From Tanypteryx hageni (lineage: Eukaryota > Arthropoda > Insecta > Odonata > Petaluridae), in NCBI GenBank assembly GCA_028673005.1, contig CM054114.1, positions 13,264,516 to 13,328,515 on the forward strand: a stretch of DNA of 64,000 bases. The letters are read 5' to 3'. The first letter of the stretch is position 1. Each line of letters starts with the position of its first letter. The position numbers and the translations under genes are program-made. The notes under the pieces were generated by a model. That model was not told the DNA's origin. It made no database searches and saw nothing but the letters and a program-made list of their open reading frames with translations. Below, in pieces: positions 46,009 to 57,288 of this stretch.

Positions 46009-46017
46009 TAGCTGAAA
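45968..46017. repeat. (TA)n microsatellite
   Basis: About 25 uninterrupted TA units directly before a repeat that begins TACTAGCTG. Either the target was TA-rich or the tract belongs to the element's tail. Confidence 0.9.
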
Positions 46018-46862
46018 GTACCCGGCGATGTCCGGGCTATGCCAGACGTCTTCGGCGAATAAAATTATGTCATATGGTAACACAATCATTTCAACTTTTT
46101 TCATATTCATAAAAGCAATACTTTCCCCTATACTGCATATGGAGAAAGTAAAAATCCTATTACATACACACAGACAGACCGACAGACATCATCGCGAAAA
46201 TAGTCAAAACGTGTTCAGGGGACCTCAAGACGTGTATTTCCAATGAAATCTGGAATTCGAATTTTTTCATGAAAACAATACTTTCTCTATATTACGTATA
46301 TGGAGAAAGTAAAAACATTCTGAGATATCTCTGATACCTATGAATTGGGCCGGGAGGGTTCATGGAGGTCCGGAGGGAAGAGGAGCATATGTGAGAGCAA
46401 TAGGATTTCGAGTTCAACAATGCAATCGGTTGGCAAGGCGACTTCTCCTTAAAAACGCTAAATTTTGCCAAAATATGTCATTAAAACGTTAAATTCGAGA
46501 GATTTCGATTCAAAGGCGATAAAAGACTATAAGAAAAAGGAACTATTGTCATTTTTCTTTAATGCATTCCTAGTCCAGTAATCGAAGGTCAAATACGTGA
46601 AATTTAATAAGCAAAAGAAAATAAGCTAGCAGATCCAAATATCGATTTCTCAATGTTGTCTTATGGGGAATGGAAATCATTCTCAGGAATCGAACCAGTG
46701 TCGATTTTGGATTTTTTTTCGTAAATGGCTTTTACTTTAGGAATCAAACATTCCCACCAAATGTCAATCTTCTAGTTACTCGGAGAATTTGATAAATATA
46801 GCATTTCATTTCCGATTTCCCACCCACCGACGACGACGGTGTCATTTTTATATATTAGATAG
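46016..46862 (+). mobile_element. TACTAG-starting repeat with family C body
   Basis: Begins TACTAGCTGAAAGTACCCGG and ends in TTTTTATATATTAGATAGT. The insertion at 56416-57290 likewise starts TACTAGTACAAAAGCCCG and ends with ATATATGGATTAGATATTAG, and the insert at 59743 starts CCAGCTGAAATTACCCGGCG. An internal hairpin ACTTTCTCTATAT / TATATGGAGAAAGT (46281-46310) and a CACACAGACAGACCGACAG tract precede the family C part (46440-46830) with its GGAATCGAACC tRNA-like word. No coding region. Class unknown. Confidence 0.55.
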
Positions 46863-48285
46863 TAGGCAAGTTCATATGAAAGTTATTAAAAAGGAATATC
46901 ACCCTTGGAGTACACAGTGTATCAAAAACTTCGTTCAAAATTTACGGCATTAATTGAAATCATTAAAAATATATTTTTGAAGCACATTAGATTTTAAATT
47001 ATGAAAAATAAACTTTTTTGGCTTTCAGCGCATAAAATATTAGTTTATATTTTATAATTTCAAGTGAAGACAAAACCGCACTAAAGAAATTAGGATTACT
47101 AAGGGTGATTGCAACGTACATATACATCTAGAATGAAGCATATCGTATATCACGGTTTTAATGAAGTTCTGCAATATATTCGAATTTCTTGAAATATAAG
47201 GTAGCATTTGGCAAATCAGCTGCATCGTTTACAACAGTAGGGGAAGACTTATTCATCAGATGAACAAAGCAGAAGTTGCGAAAACCTTCCACTGATGTCA
47301 TATTTGCTGTCTTTGAGGATAACCCATTTCAAAGTTTGCCAGAGGTGATGTGAAACGAATTACGGTAAATTTTCGTTCAATGGATATTTACTGTCTGAAG
47401 AGTTTCAGCTGTTTTTTTCTTGGAGAAGAGAAAGAAAGTAATAGTTCGATGAGAGATATGAGAAAGAGTTTGAAGACAATAGTCGAGAGAGTGTGTTGAG
47501 ACTCCTGCGGGATTCGACATATAGCCGTGACATTTCTTTGCAGTAGTTGGAGATATTTGGATTTGGAGATATTTTTAAGGGCTGAAAATAAATAAAGCTT
47601 ACGGTAAAGAAAGAGAGCCAAAGAGAAAACGAGAGAGAAGGAAAGAGAGGAAAAACAGAGCTGGAATATACGGCTGGTATTTTTCGATAAGTAAGAAACG
47701 CGCTCGCCCTGTTATAAATCTATCCGAATATCTTTCCAGCTTAATTATTTATTAAATTATTTATACTGTGTCCAGTTATGAAGATCTTATCGACGTAATA
47801 TCATAGCGGAAGATATTATTATATTAAAACGTATCCGTAATTGTTTGAATATGAATCTTTCTGTCGACTTCTCGAGCTGATTACGATATGCCCGCTCGGG
47901 TGATTCTGAACCTTTGACCTCGGACTCGGCACTGATGCAATCTCCGGCTCGATCCTCTGCGCTACCGCGAAATCCGTTAAAAATTTCGCGATAATTTCTC
48001 TCAGAATGTTTTCATATAATCTTAATTAAGCGCAGTGGTTAGTTGAAAAACACGTATAAAGTTTGAAGTACATACTTCAAAATACTGGCCTTTACTTTTA
48101 CTGACATGAAAGCATTAATACGTTCTGAACCAGCCCAAATATAATTCTATAATAAAAAATTCAATTTTCCTGTCCTATACTAGCAATTTGTTTGAGATTG
48201 AGCACTAAGTGCTGCAAGACGGGATGTCGCTTAATTAGTGAGGCCTTTGAAATAAAAAACACGTTTCCGACCTCGTTTTTCCTTT
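46863..48285. other. non-coding DNA, no recognised feature
   Basis: AT-rich. The minus frame 47388-47621 has no motif. Nothing else seen. Confidence 0.4.
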
Positions 48286-48287
48286 TT

Positions 48288-48840
48288 ATGCGTTCTTTGC
48301 ACGAAGGGGACGAAGTGAACGCATATAGGGGAGGTCGATTCCGTCCGTCCGTCTGCAGGTTGTAACTCGGAAACCGCTGGACGTATTATGATGACATTTG
48401 GTATTGAGGAGTTTTGCTCAAATTTATCGACCGATTTCAATTTTGGTTAAAATCGGAAAACAATTACGACCACTTTACATGGAGACCTACATGTTGTTTA
48501 CAATGTTGCTTTGTTTCAACTCGGAAACCGCTAGACGTATTTTGATGAAATTTGGTATTGTGGAGTTTTGCTAAAATTGGTAGACTGATTCCAATTTTGG
48601 TTAAAATAGGAAAACAATTACGACCACTTTACATGGAGACCTACATGTAGTTCGCAATGTTCCTTTGTTTCAACTCGGAAACCGCTAGACGTATTTTGAT
48701 GAAATTTGGTATTGTGGAGTTTTGTTAAAATTAATTTATCGATTCCAATTTTGGTTAAAATCGGACAATAATTACGACTACTTTACATGAAGGCCTACAT
48801 GTATTTTACAACGTATCTCGCTTGCTTCTCGTTAAATTCT
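48288..48840 (+). repeat. family E repeat: hairpin end plus three 154-bp tandem units
   Basis: Starts with a hairpin (TATGCGTTC / GAACGCATA, 48289-48328), then GGGGAGGTCG, TCCGTCCGTCCGTC, and tandem units that begin at 48367, 48521 and 48675 (exact 154-bp spacing). Each carries CTCGGAAACCGCTAGACGTA, ATGAAATTTGGTATTG, GGTTAAAAT and ACATGGAGACCTACATGTA. Relatives lie inverted at 41340-42262. Non-coding; whether it is a transposon or a mobile satellite is not clear. Confidence 0.7.
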
Positions 48841-49135
48841 CATATGAGCGAAAAATATTGATAGCTTAGTGAAATCTCAAAGAACGCATTTGGAAACTCT
48901 GTATACTCCGACATGGAGTTTACCTTTCCAATCTTGTTTCGATTTGTTAATGTCAATAACTGTTTGGGAATGCTTTCGTTTTCATTTGGAATCACGGATT
49001 CATCCACGCGATTATATTTAGTGGTCGTTATTTCTCTACGCAAGCTCTGTCGTTATGAACATCTCAATTTAAGCAATCACAAGAAGCATTCAATAATTTT
49101 TTTAAACAATGATTTCCATCTTTTTTTCATTTCCC
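48841..49135. other. non-coding interval
   Basis: Two opposite-strand frames (48840-49043 and 48913-49239) overlap each other and show no motif. Confidence 0.35.
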
Positions 49136-49420
49136 GTTTAACCTGGATACTTCTGGGAATATTTTTTAATCAGGAGAAAAATTCTGCTATGACCGGGAAT
49201 CAAACCCGGGTGTTCCACTTGCGGATATTCTACCACTGAACTATCGTAGCAGCTTAATTCTCCCGTTTCTGAACGCGGGTGCTTTCTTAGTTGGGACCGG
49301 GCTAACCAAGCTAGTATCAACCAGCCCAAACGGACGTCCTCCAAGAAAACTCCTCCCTCTCAAATGGTGAGATTGCCTTAGCTGGAAATTGATGGATTAA
49401 GTGATCTTAAGATCCTATGC
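49136..49420 (-). mobile_element. tRNA-Gly-derived SINE (copy 1)
   Basis: On the minus strand it reads a tRNA-Gly-like head: GATAGTTCAGTGGTAGAATA (A box, reverse of about 49227-49246) and CCCGGGTTTGATTCCCGG (B box, reverse of about 49193-49210). The flanking core and tail (GACGTCCTCCAAGAAAACTC, CTCCCTCTCAAATGGTGAG, AATTGATGGATTAAGTGATC) match 59800-60120. The acceptor and anticodon regions are too altered for a working tRNA. Confidence 0.65.
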
Positions 49421-49556
49421 AAGTGGAAGACCAGGGTTCGATTCCCAGTCGTTGCAGACTTTTTCTCCTGGTTCAATAATATTTTCCACTTTACAGCTTT
49501 TGCCCGTCTGCTGAGGATCTTAAGATCACTTTCTTCCATCAATTTCTGGATATTTC
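49385..49556. repeat. inverted SINE pieces
   Basis: AATTGATGGATTAAGTGATC plus TTAAGATCCT (49386-49416) faces its inverse GAGGATCTTAAGATCACTTT plus CCATCAATTTC (49513-49551). Between them GGGTTCGATTCCCAG is a B box on the + strand, opposite to the SINE at 49136-49420, and the adjacent TTTTTCTCCTGGTTCAATAA is the inverse of 49168-49185. Two SINE copies therefore lie head to head or a copy was partly inverted. Confidence 0.55.
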
Positions 49557-50835
49557 TATTCACTCTTTATCGCGGAGATTGTGTAAACCTATTCTTCTGT
49601 CGGAAGGAATTTGGAAACAAAGTCTTACCTTCCGAAATATTTTTGCGAGACTTTTTGTCGATGTAATAATACTGAGGAGACTTTGTCAAGATACTATTTG
49701 CCCAAGACGAGCAATACTGTGACGATTCGTTCCAAGACCTCTCGTCAGAAATCTCATTCTATAGAGCTGTGGAATAAGATAGAGGACTGGATGAGGTAAT
49801 GCGCATGCGCCCCTCCTCGCGAACACAACAGAATACGGAAGGCGAGAGGCTATTAAAGGTGAAACGGTGAAAAGGCGGCGTTATGCAATCAGAGATCTCA
49901 TTATCGCGGGGAAAACGCTTCGTGACGCGGATCACCGGATCCAATTTGCGAGAAAGGATGGGTTCGGAAAGGCATACGTGGTTGAAATCATGAACTCGCC
50001 AATTATCTTGGAAAGAAAAAGAGACGTGCCTTTGGAAATAGTGGACGGTGATGTAACTTTGACATCTTTTACTACCGTATAATCGATTATTTACATACAT
50101 TCTATCGGTATTCTCTTCTATTCAGAACTGATTCATAAAATGTTTTCAGATTGTATATTACTAAAAAATTTTAATACAAAACAAGTGCAACGGCAACATA
50201 CTTTTCACCAAATACGTGCATCTTCATCAAAAGAACACATGCGGCCGAAAGGCCACACTAGCGGCTCAATTTAACTCTAAATCAAATAATAATTTTATAT
50301 GCGAGAGGCTTATTTCTATTCAATTGGTGTTTTAGGAAACTCCTTTGACTTTGAAACGGTTCGTAATTTCATCTTCTGAGTACTCATCCGTATAAATGGA
50401 CCTAACGGTTTACACGTGACCACAGGATGAGCTCGAAATTTCATTTTTTCTTAATATTTGAAAGTCTGGCATCACTTATAAAAAACAAGAGTTTGTAGTC
50501 AACACAACTTGTATAAAACTGAAATTAATAACAGGTTAGCGTGTCGTATGTGCTGCAAAATGTCAATGCATGCAAAATGTCAATGCATGAGGATTATTCG
50601 TATTGCTGTAGATTGTCCTCAAATGAGGACAAGTAAGTTTCATTATTGAATATAGCTTTATACAAAATTTGAAAATATGTAGGTTATTGCCTTTCCTGTA
50701 AACGAAATCACTTTACTCGATTACTACTGCCTACTCTCAATTTATTTCAGATTTGGATTTTATTGCAGCATGTGTAATTGGGGTCTCCTGTACAAGCAAA
50801 ATAAAATATTATTATTAATTTAATTTCAAATACTA
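49557..50835. other. non-coding DNA, no recognised gene
   Basis: The opposed frames 49759-50100 and 49867-50082 overlap and lack motifs. CAAAATGTCAATGCATG is directly duplicated at about 50556-50588 (17-bp period). Confidence 0.4.
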
Positions 50836-50839
50836 TTAC

Positions 50840-51060
50840 ATAGAAAGGGAGGGAGAGAGAGAGGAAAAGAGAAATGTGTAAGTATGTATTTTTGGCTAAT
50901 CAAACTCTTGGATTATTATAGCTATAGCTCCTTCCACACCGAACACACAAGGGAGGAGAAGAGCACCAAGGGGACCAACGACTTAACGTCCCTTCCAGAG
51001 GACGTAACGCTGACTTTGTCAGGTCTCCTCAAACCTCACAAACAGGGGGCCGGGCGACAT
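50840..51060 (-). mobile_element. SINE-like repeat, second copy of 801-1087 family
   Basis: A GA-rich run (50845-50875) is followed by TATTTTTGGCTAATCAA, CTCTTGGATTATTATAG, GAACACACAAGGGAGGA, AGAGCACCAAGGGG, CTTAACGTCCCTTCC and ACAGGGGGCCGGGCGAC in the same order as at 786-990. It lacks the tRNA-like head of the first copy. Confidence 0.6.
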
Positions 51061-52660
51061 TTCCTGAAATATTATCATCCGTTGTACTCTTTCGCGTTAG
51101 TTCTGCTGTGAAATTTTTCCAAGCTCTCCAATAACGCGTTTTTTCGGCACTTGGACCGAATGAGCCGCGAGATGCTTTCTCGTCCTAAGCGATACGCACG
51201 CCTCGCGAAGAGCATCGAAGGAAACCTCGAAATGAGGCAACGCCTCCCTCTTCCCCCACCGAAGCCTCCCCCTTCCGAAAACGCTTCTCTCTTCCTCATC
51301 GTCCAATTTATTTCAGACTTAATCTCGCTCCATTTTGCTCTCGGGAACGTTCCCTCCGAACACCAATTTCTTTCATTAGCCGCCCTATCCTCTTTTTTTA
51401 TTCCGGACGCACCCCCCTGCACCCACCCCCTCAATCCCATTCCTCTCAGCCTTCAATAAACATCCTCCACCTCGCAACTTCCTCTTCGCTCTTCGTTATT
51501 AGATTACAATTTCGCAGACTAACCAATTTTTTCCTCGCGAGCTTGTTGACAATGAGCGGATAGTTTTATCAGTTTTTCCTTGGCGTTTCGCAGAGATGGC
51601 GCGGGGGCATTGGGATGTAAATTTTTGAGCGTTCATGGATATTCATGAGTGGGTAGGAGGAGGGGGGTGAAGATGAGAATGGCAAGGGGGCGAGAGGTGG
51701 AATGGGATGGGGTGAGAGGGAGGATGGGGTGGGATGAGAGGGTGGTGGGCGTTGGTGGGGAGAAAACGCAAAGAAGTGTCGCAGACGAGTAAAGTCGCGA
51801 ACTTAAATTTTTGGTTCGTTTTGAGATCGCCTGAGTGTATATCGTCGCCGTTCGCTAACCCTATTGTCTCTTGAGAGCATTAAGGTGCTTAGATCTAGGA
51901 AGTTGATAATCTTCCTCCGTCTCGACGATGGAGCACGATTCGCCGTTCGTTGGCGTCAAAACTTATAACGACGTGCTGCATGGAGAAATTTGTTTTGATC
52001 GAATGCGGCACAAAAGTGTTATCTGTTGCCACGGAAGAGATCGAATTAATTGCGGAGCAGAAATCCTAGAGTAGCGTCGTAATGGTCGTCACTTGCATAA
52101 CTTGCAGTTGTTGCGAAAACACCTCAGTTCGTTCGATGCTTGAAATTGCCTCTTTCTGAAAAAGGCCAACGTCAGATGAATATTGATGTCAGAACTTCGA
52201 GTGAAAATACCCGCTATCTTCATCAACTGGCAATAATATGGTAAGACTTCACGCATAAACTCTATCTGCACACAATCTTAGGTTCTTTCCGTAGATAAAA
52301 CACATAATGCTGCGACCCATGTTGATGAATCCCTTCCACTGTAGATCGTTGGCCGATCTTTTCATTCCCGCATTGCATAATTTGCGGAAACCACAGCGTC
52401 TCTTTCCTCTTTGGAAGGCGCTAAAGATTTCATCCTCCTTGTCCTCTGCGCGAAAGAAAGGCTTTGCTGTTACTCGGAAGACCTGTGGCCGCGTCATTCT
52501 TCGTCTGAGCGGTCGTCAGAGATTATTTTCAGCTCAATTATAGGTCACTTACAGGAGAATGGCAGACCAGTGTCTGGAAGTGTTCTCTGATCGAACAAAT
52601 GACGCTCGCTGTCTGGGCGTCCGTGCAGATAACGCGCACTTCAACGACATTTCGGGTTAA
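51061..52660. other. non-coding DNA with G-rich tract
   Basis: G-rich, GGTGAGAGG-type sequence at about 51650-51770. Opposed overlapping frames at 51075-51459 and 52249-52543 are without motifs. No gene seen. Confidence 0.4.
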
Positions 52661-52662
52661 AG

Positions 52663-52985
52663 CAGGGTCGGCCCAAGATATCTAAGCCGAAGTGCCGGGA
52701 CATACATTATTAAGTTTCGGGCGAGCCGGGTGGCTATTCTGGGCGCTAAAGTCTTGGGGGTGCTATCCCAATCTATGCATTACTTGCGAGTGAATAAATG
52801 CCATAGGATACAAATTTATATCGCGGAACCGACTGGAATCTTGATGGCGCTCATTTTATGTTACCATTATCAATTATTTTTACAGAGCGATTATAAATTA
52901 GCATGTACTTTGAAAATATCTCAACAAACATTTACGCTAGAGTGCTATCTCACCCGGGGCGCCAAAATTCCTCAGGTCGCCACTG
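52663..52985. mobile_element. candidate hAT-like MITE
   Basis: Ends CAGGGTCGGCCCAAG and, read inversely from the right, CAGTGGCGACCTGAG agree at about 10 of 15 positions. Sub-terminal GGGCGCTAAAGTCTTGGGG and CCGGGGCGCCAAAATTCCTC look like mutual near-copies in direct orientation. No 8-bp duplication is visible. Confidence 0.35.
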
Positions 52986-53049
52986 CTCGAATGTCTATCT
53001 ATAAACACTCGAACGGCGAATTATCTTTAATTTTGTCGTAGTTATTGTT

Positions 53050-53328
53050 CTAGGCGCGGCGTCCTTTCAAAGATAAACAGAATTTCCCGGCACCCCAGCC
53101 TTCAAACAAGATTTTTATATTTTCACAAACGAGTATTACGCTTGGACATATCCATTTCATGCTATCACACTATAATCAATTTATTAGAGAAAACATTCCT
53201 GCCCTAGTTACCTGCAAACATATCCAAATCGATGATTTATTTACATACCTAACTAATTTTATCGCGGCAACTCTAAAAATCAGCTGAGGCGCCCCAGTGT
53301 GCCGCGGCACCCAGGGTGGGAACCATTG
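53050..53328 (+). mobile_element. hAT MITE family M1, left end eroded
   Basis: From TAGGCGCGGCGTCC to GGGAACCATTG this follows 7212-7488 closely (AAAGATAAACAGAATTTC, CCTTCAAACAAG, CACACTATAATCAATTTATT, AAAAATCAGCTG, GTGCCGCGGCACCCA). The terminal 20 bp of the left end are missing, so no target duplication can be read. Confidence 0.7.
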
Positions 53329-54172
53329 TTTTAACGTCTAAAAAATTCCTTCCTGTTTACAGAAGGAAGGTGGAATTATCCCCATTAAATTAAATGGGAC
53401 AAATGCAGCCGGAGGCATTCCATGGCATGCAACCCGGCGCCCGAGATTGAATTTTTCATCTCGGAGATCATTTGCGTCGAATTAATTTAGAATGTGTCGT
53501 CGGACGCTCCCGAGTGCAAACACGCAAAATAAGAGCGAAAAGGCCCCCGAAATGGACGGGAGACAGAGGGGCGCGGGCACCATCCCTCGTAAGCCTTCAC
53601 CACGCCCCCGGCGGTAGGGCTCCTGCCCCCATTTCCCATTCGAATTCTGCTTGGATCGTACAGAGAAGGCGGATGCGGTGCCGATTCATCAAAAAGGCAT
53701 GAATGTATGCGCGTCCCTCGCCCCCGCGACGGCTCCATTTCACTCCCGCGAGACACATCCTTCCATAACTTGGGGTCGTCCAGCAAAAGCGCACCCGCCG
53801 ATTCTCCCCTACCGCCCCCCATCCTCCCTCACGTCCCCGTTTTCTCTCCCTCCATCCACTCTTCCTACAATACCAACAGGCAATGCCGAACATCCGAAGC
53901 CTGTGTTCTACGCGCATGCGAATTTTTACTGAAGTTGGGAAATGATCGACGTTTAACGACTCTTGTGAGCGCACGGAAGGAGTATTTATAGTTTTTATGA
54001 TAAAATTTGAAGTTGATGCGATTTTATTTTCACATCTAAAAATAACGCGATGGTTGTTTTAGGCGAACGAATTCATTGCGCCGTAATTTTTATATCGAGA
54101 AGATACAAATAATTCAAAATCTCTTTCTCTCCCGGCTTCTTTTATTTCTATTTTGCTTACATATTCACTTTC
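53329..54172. other. non-coding DNA, no recognised gene
   Basis: Overlapping frames on both strands at 53472-53991, none with a domain; moderately GC-rich. TTCCTTCCTGTTTACAGAAGGAA at 53348-53370 is a small hairpin. Confidence 0.4.
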
Positions 54173-54180
54173 CGCTAGAG

Positions 54181-54521
54181 CAGAGGTTTCCAAACATTAC
54201 AAGGCCGCGCCCCCCTCGTCTAAGAAAAATGCCTTTGCGCCCCCCTCCCACCTATGTAAACCGTCTTAGCGCTCCATCTCTATATCATTTCCAGTCGAAA
54301 TTCATAAACAATACCTACTGGACCAACAATTGCAATTACTAATATAACCACCTTAAGAAAAACAAGGAGGCAAACGATACGTCCTAGTCAATCGAGGGCT
54401 GCATATTGTAGGTTTTACAGCTAGGACGGCAACACAGATGGCAAATATACGTATAATAATTGGCGCCCCCCTGATACATCCCCCCCTCATGGGGTCGCGA
54501 CCCGCAGTTTGGAAACCACTG
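54181..54521. mobile_element. hAT MITE
   Basis: 341 bp. Termini CAGAGGTTTCCAAAC (left) and GTTTGGAAACCACTG (right) form a 15-bp inverted repeat with one mismatch. The flanks CGCTAGAG (54173-54180) and CACTAGCG (54522-54529) agree at 6 of 8 positions, an aged target duplication. Sub-terminal CCGCGCCCCCCTC and GGCGCCCCCCTG. Non-coding. Confidence 0.8.
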
Positions 54522-54723
54522 CACTAGCGACTGGGATATTATCACCGAGTCCATGAATACTGGCATGTTTCGGGGAGAAAAAATAATTAGGGAAGTCTCA
54601 AAATTGTAAAACTAGTTCATTATTGATTATGAAAAAGAGGACAAGCCCTTCAAACGGTTTCACTAAAAATAACTTGAACGCACGACCAGGTGACCAGCAT
54701 TCGTTGCAATGCACCATTTAGAT

Positions 54724-55064
54724 CAGGGGTCGGCAACCTACGGCTCGCGGGCCACGCGCGGCCCTCAAGAACACTTTATGCGGCACGAAAATCTGTAATG
54801 AAAAAGTAATCAGGAAAATTTCTCATGGGTAATTTTGTATTTTTTGATTAAAATTATGGTCTCAAAGCCTTTTCGGGTGAAGTTTTAACGCTAGTAAATT
54901 ATGTAGACATGATTTCGTTCATATGAAATCACAGAATCTCTAGAAAACTTTTGATTTATTCGCTCATCCGGCCCGCCGAGGCTTTCTTGACTCCCAATGC
55001 GGCCCTCCGAAGCATTCACAACTGCAAATGTGGCCCGCCATGCAGAAAAGGTTGCCGACCCCTG
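54724..55064. mobile_element. hAT MITE with perfect target duplication
   Basis: 341 bp. Termini CAGGGGTCGGCAACCT and AGGTTGCCGACCCCTG are exact inverse complements over 16 bp. The target duplication ATTTAGAT is exact (54716-54723 and 55065-55072), so this is one of the younger insertions here. Sub-terminal GCGGGCCACGCGCGGCCCTC and ATGCGGCCCTCCG. No coding. Confidence 0.93.
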
Positions 55065-55072
55065 ATTTAGAT

Positions 55073-56353
55073 GCTCCTTTCACCCATCTCGCAACCTTCG
55101 CTTCTTTTCAACCACAAAGACACAGGTTAAAGAATTCTGTGGTTCTTTGCCTTTTACTATTCGTGTCAATCTGATATCTTCAATACCTCCCAATAAGAAT
55201 CTTTATCTCGAGGAAATAATGAAATTGTGGTAATGAGTTTTGAGTCGGAAATCTATTTTATATTAGTTATAAAGTTTAAATTTAAGTTCCTTCCCAGCAT
55301 AGAATGATACTGAGTAGTCGTACGAATCGATAATGCAGATTATACAAATTAAATTATAAAGAGGAACAAGGCTATAAATTAACATGAGATTTATATCGAT
55401 TCACGGCGAGCATAAATGATAAACGCATCTGCAGTCTCATTTGTTATCATTAATTAAATGCAACGGGCAACTTAATTCGAGAAGAAATTTGGTGTTGCAT
55501 TCACAGATTTATGGAGCGATGCGGCATTTGCTAGTCTTTTGTATTTTTTCCGTGCCAGACGAATACATCGTCTCACCACGCTGTTGAAAATTCGTCCAAT
55601 CAGGGCGCAGTTTGCTTTATTGAACTCTCCAGCGGTTACTCTCTCTCTCTCTATCCTACAATATCCCTAGTGAGCCAATATTTATGAGGCAATGGTAGAA
55701 GCCAAATGACCGATCCATAGCCCTTTATAAAAAACAGAGGTTATCGGAACCATTTACGAGCGAGAGCGCCAGTGGAGGGGGAGAAAGGAACAGTCTCGTC
55801 GCTCTAAACACGATCCGTCCAAAATGCGTATGTTCCGGCCAAAGAACGGAGTCATGTTGCGTAAGAACTAGCTGGGACAATCAATCGACGGAAGACGAAT
55901 GAGAGGGCGATAATCAACACACCGCGTCTTGCTAGAGCTCGAACCAATGAAGTAAGAAATACAGCTGCCATTTGGTTTGTTAATCTTTCGTTAAAGCGGG
56001 GTTTGCTAAATATTCTCATCACAAATTATTTTGTTTGATATTTATAATTACTTTCAATTTTATAAAACTTATAGAGTAGTAAAAAACGCAGGCTCCTCAA
56101 TTAAAATAGAATAAAAATATTGTACTAACGATTCATTTTTAAAGATACATAGCGATATTTGCAATACCGTTATTAATTGAGGATTCCCTTTAAACGTTTG
56201 GCCACTATTAAGTGTTCCGATGGAAAGAATTAATAAATCTAGTTCGTTTTCGTTCAGAGCAATCAATCCTGCAATTTTCACAAGAATGAACAACTTATGG
56301 ATATTTCTGTTTGCGAGAATTATTTAAATTAAATAATTTTACGTAACATATGA
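55073..56353. other. AT-rich non-coding DNA
   Basis: A CTCTCTCTCTCTAT run lies at 55640-55655. The minus frame 56069-56293 has no motif. Confidence 0.4.
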
Positions 56354-56418
56354 GTAAACAAGATGATTCAAACGGAACTTATGATGCCTTCTTTCCACAG
56401 AATATTTATTTAATACTT
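56354..56418 (-). mobile_element. family A copy A3, distal part
   Basis: AACAAGATGATTCAAACGGA, then ACTTATGATGCCT and TTATTTAATACTTA, the inverse of the end of A1 (22240-22308). It is separated from the rest of A3 (57287-57895) by a TACTAG-starting insertion. Confidence 0.6.
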
Positions 56419-57288
56419 ACTAGTACAAAAGCCCGTCAATATGGCGGGTATGCGTGGATTAAATATTAAATTTAAGGCACTTCCCATTCTTCCTCCTTTT
56501 CGCTCTTCCATTCCCCTCACTCATATTTTAAATTTACATTCGATTTTTTCCGATTTTTTTACATAAAACAAATAAACACGTAGCTTTAAAACTTTAAGTC
56601 AGAAACGACTCCAATGCATTGTAATTAGACACCTCAACATTTCAAATAAGAAGATACTTCACGCGTACATTGAAAATATCTTTTCGTTTGCAAATTTTAT
56701 TGGGCAGTTTAAAGAAAATTGATGAAATGTGTGAATTAAAATAGTTACTTATTAAGTTCTTTCGTCGTCAAAGTAAACAAAACAAAAAGCTAATTAAAAT
56801 ATTAGCGGCCATATGTTCCTTTGCATTTCTTCCTCGCCTTAGAAATAGCACTGCAGTAAACAAATCTATCGTTCAAATTAACCCATCATTATTTCCCTTT
56901 CGATTAAAAAGCATTCAAAATATATAAGGAGAGTTCTCACAATTGATTTCAAATACAATATCAAAGTTCATGTCATTGCTTTTAGATATACACGCAATTT
57001 TGCTAGATCAGCAACAATGCTGTCGTCAAGGGCGACGAAATTTTTTCGTCTGAAATTTAGCCAAATTTTCGTGTTAATAACAAATTTGTGGAACGATTCG
57101 AGGCGTATTTGAAAATCGATGGCTGGAAAATAAATATCGGTTCTTTTAGGCGCCGTCTGGTGCAAGTCCCAATTTATATCGCAATTCTAAGTGATTTTAA
57201 AATACAAATGAAAAAAGTGCTGCAAATGTGCAAACGTGCAAACACACAGAAAGAAGGACAAAATTATCTTTAATATATGGATTAGATA
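56416..57288. mobile_element. TACTAG-starting repeat inserted in family A copy A3
   Basis: Starts TACTAGTACAAAAGCCCG and ends ATATATGGATTAGATA, terminal words shared with the repeat at 46016-46862. The flanks rejoin to family A around a TA, at or within a few bases of the position where the unrelated 885-bp element sits in A2. The interior is AT-rich. Frames at 56968-57165 and 57088-57273 overlap on opposite strands and have no motif. Confidence 0.5.

Noticed and set aside
44926..46017. A CRISPR-like or regularly spaced repeat array
   Set aside because: The repeats are plain microsatellites (GTACT, GATGTA, TA) without spacers.
49190..49250. A tRNA-Gly gene on the minus strand
   Set aside because: A and B boxes are present, but the acceptor stem and anticodon arm do not pair and the same sequence recurs with a shared non-tRNA core near 59.9 kb, so it is a SINE head.
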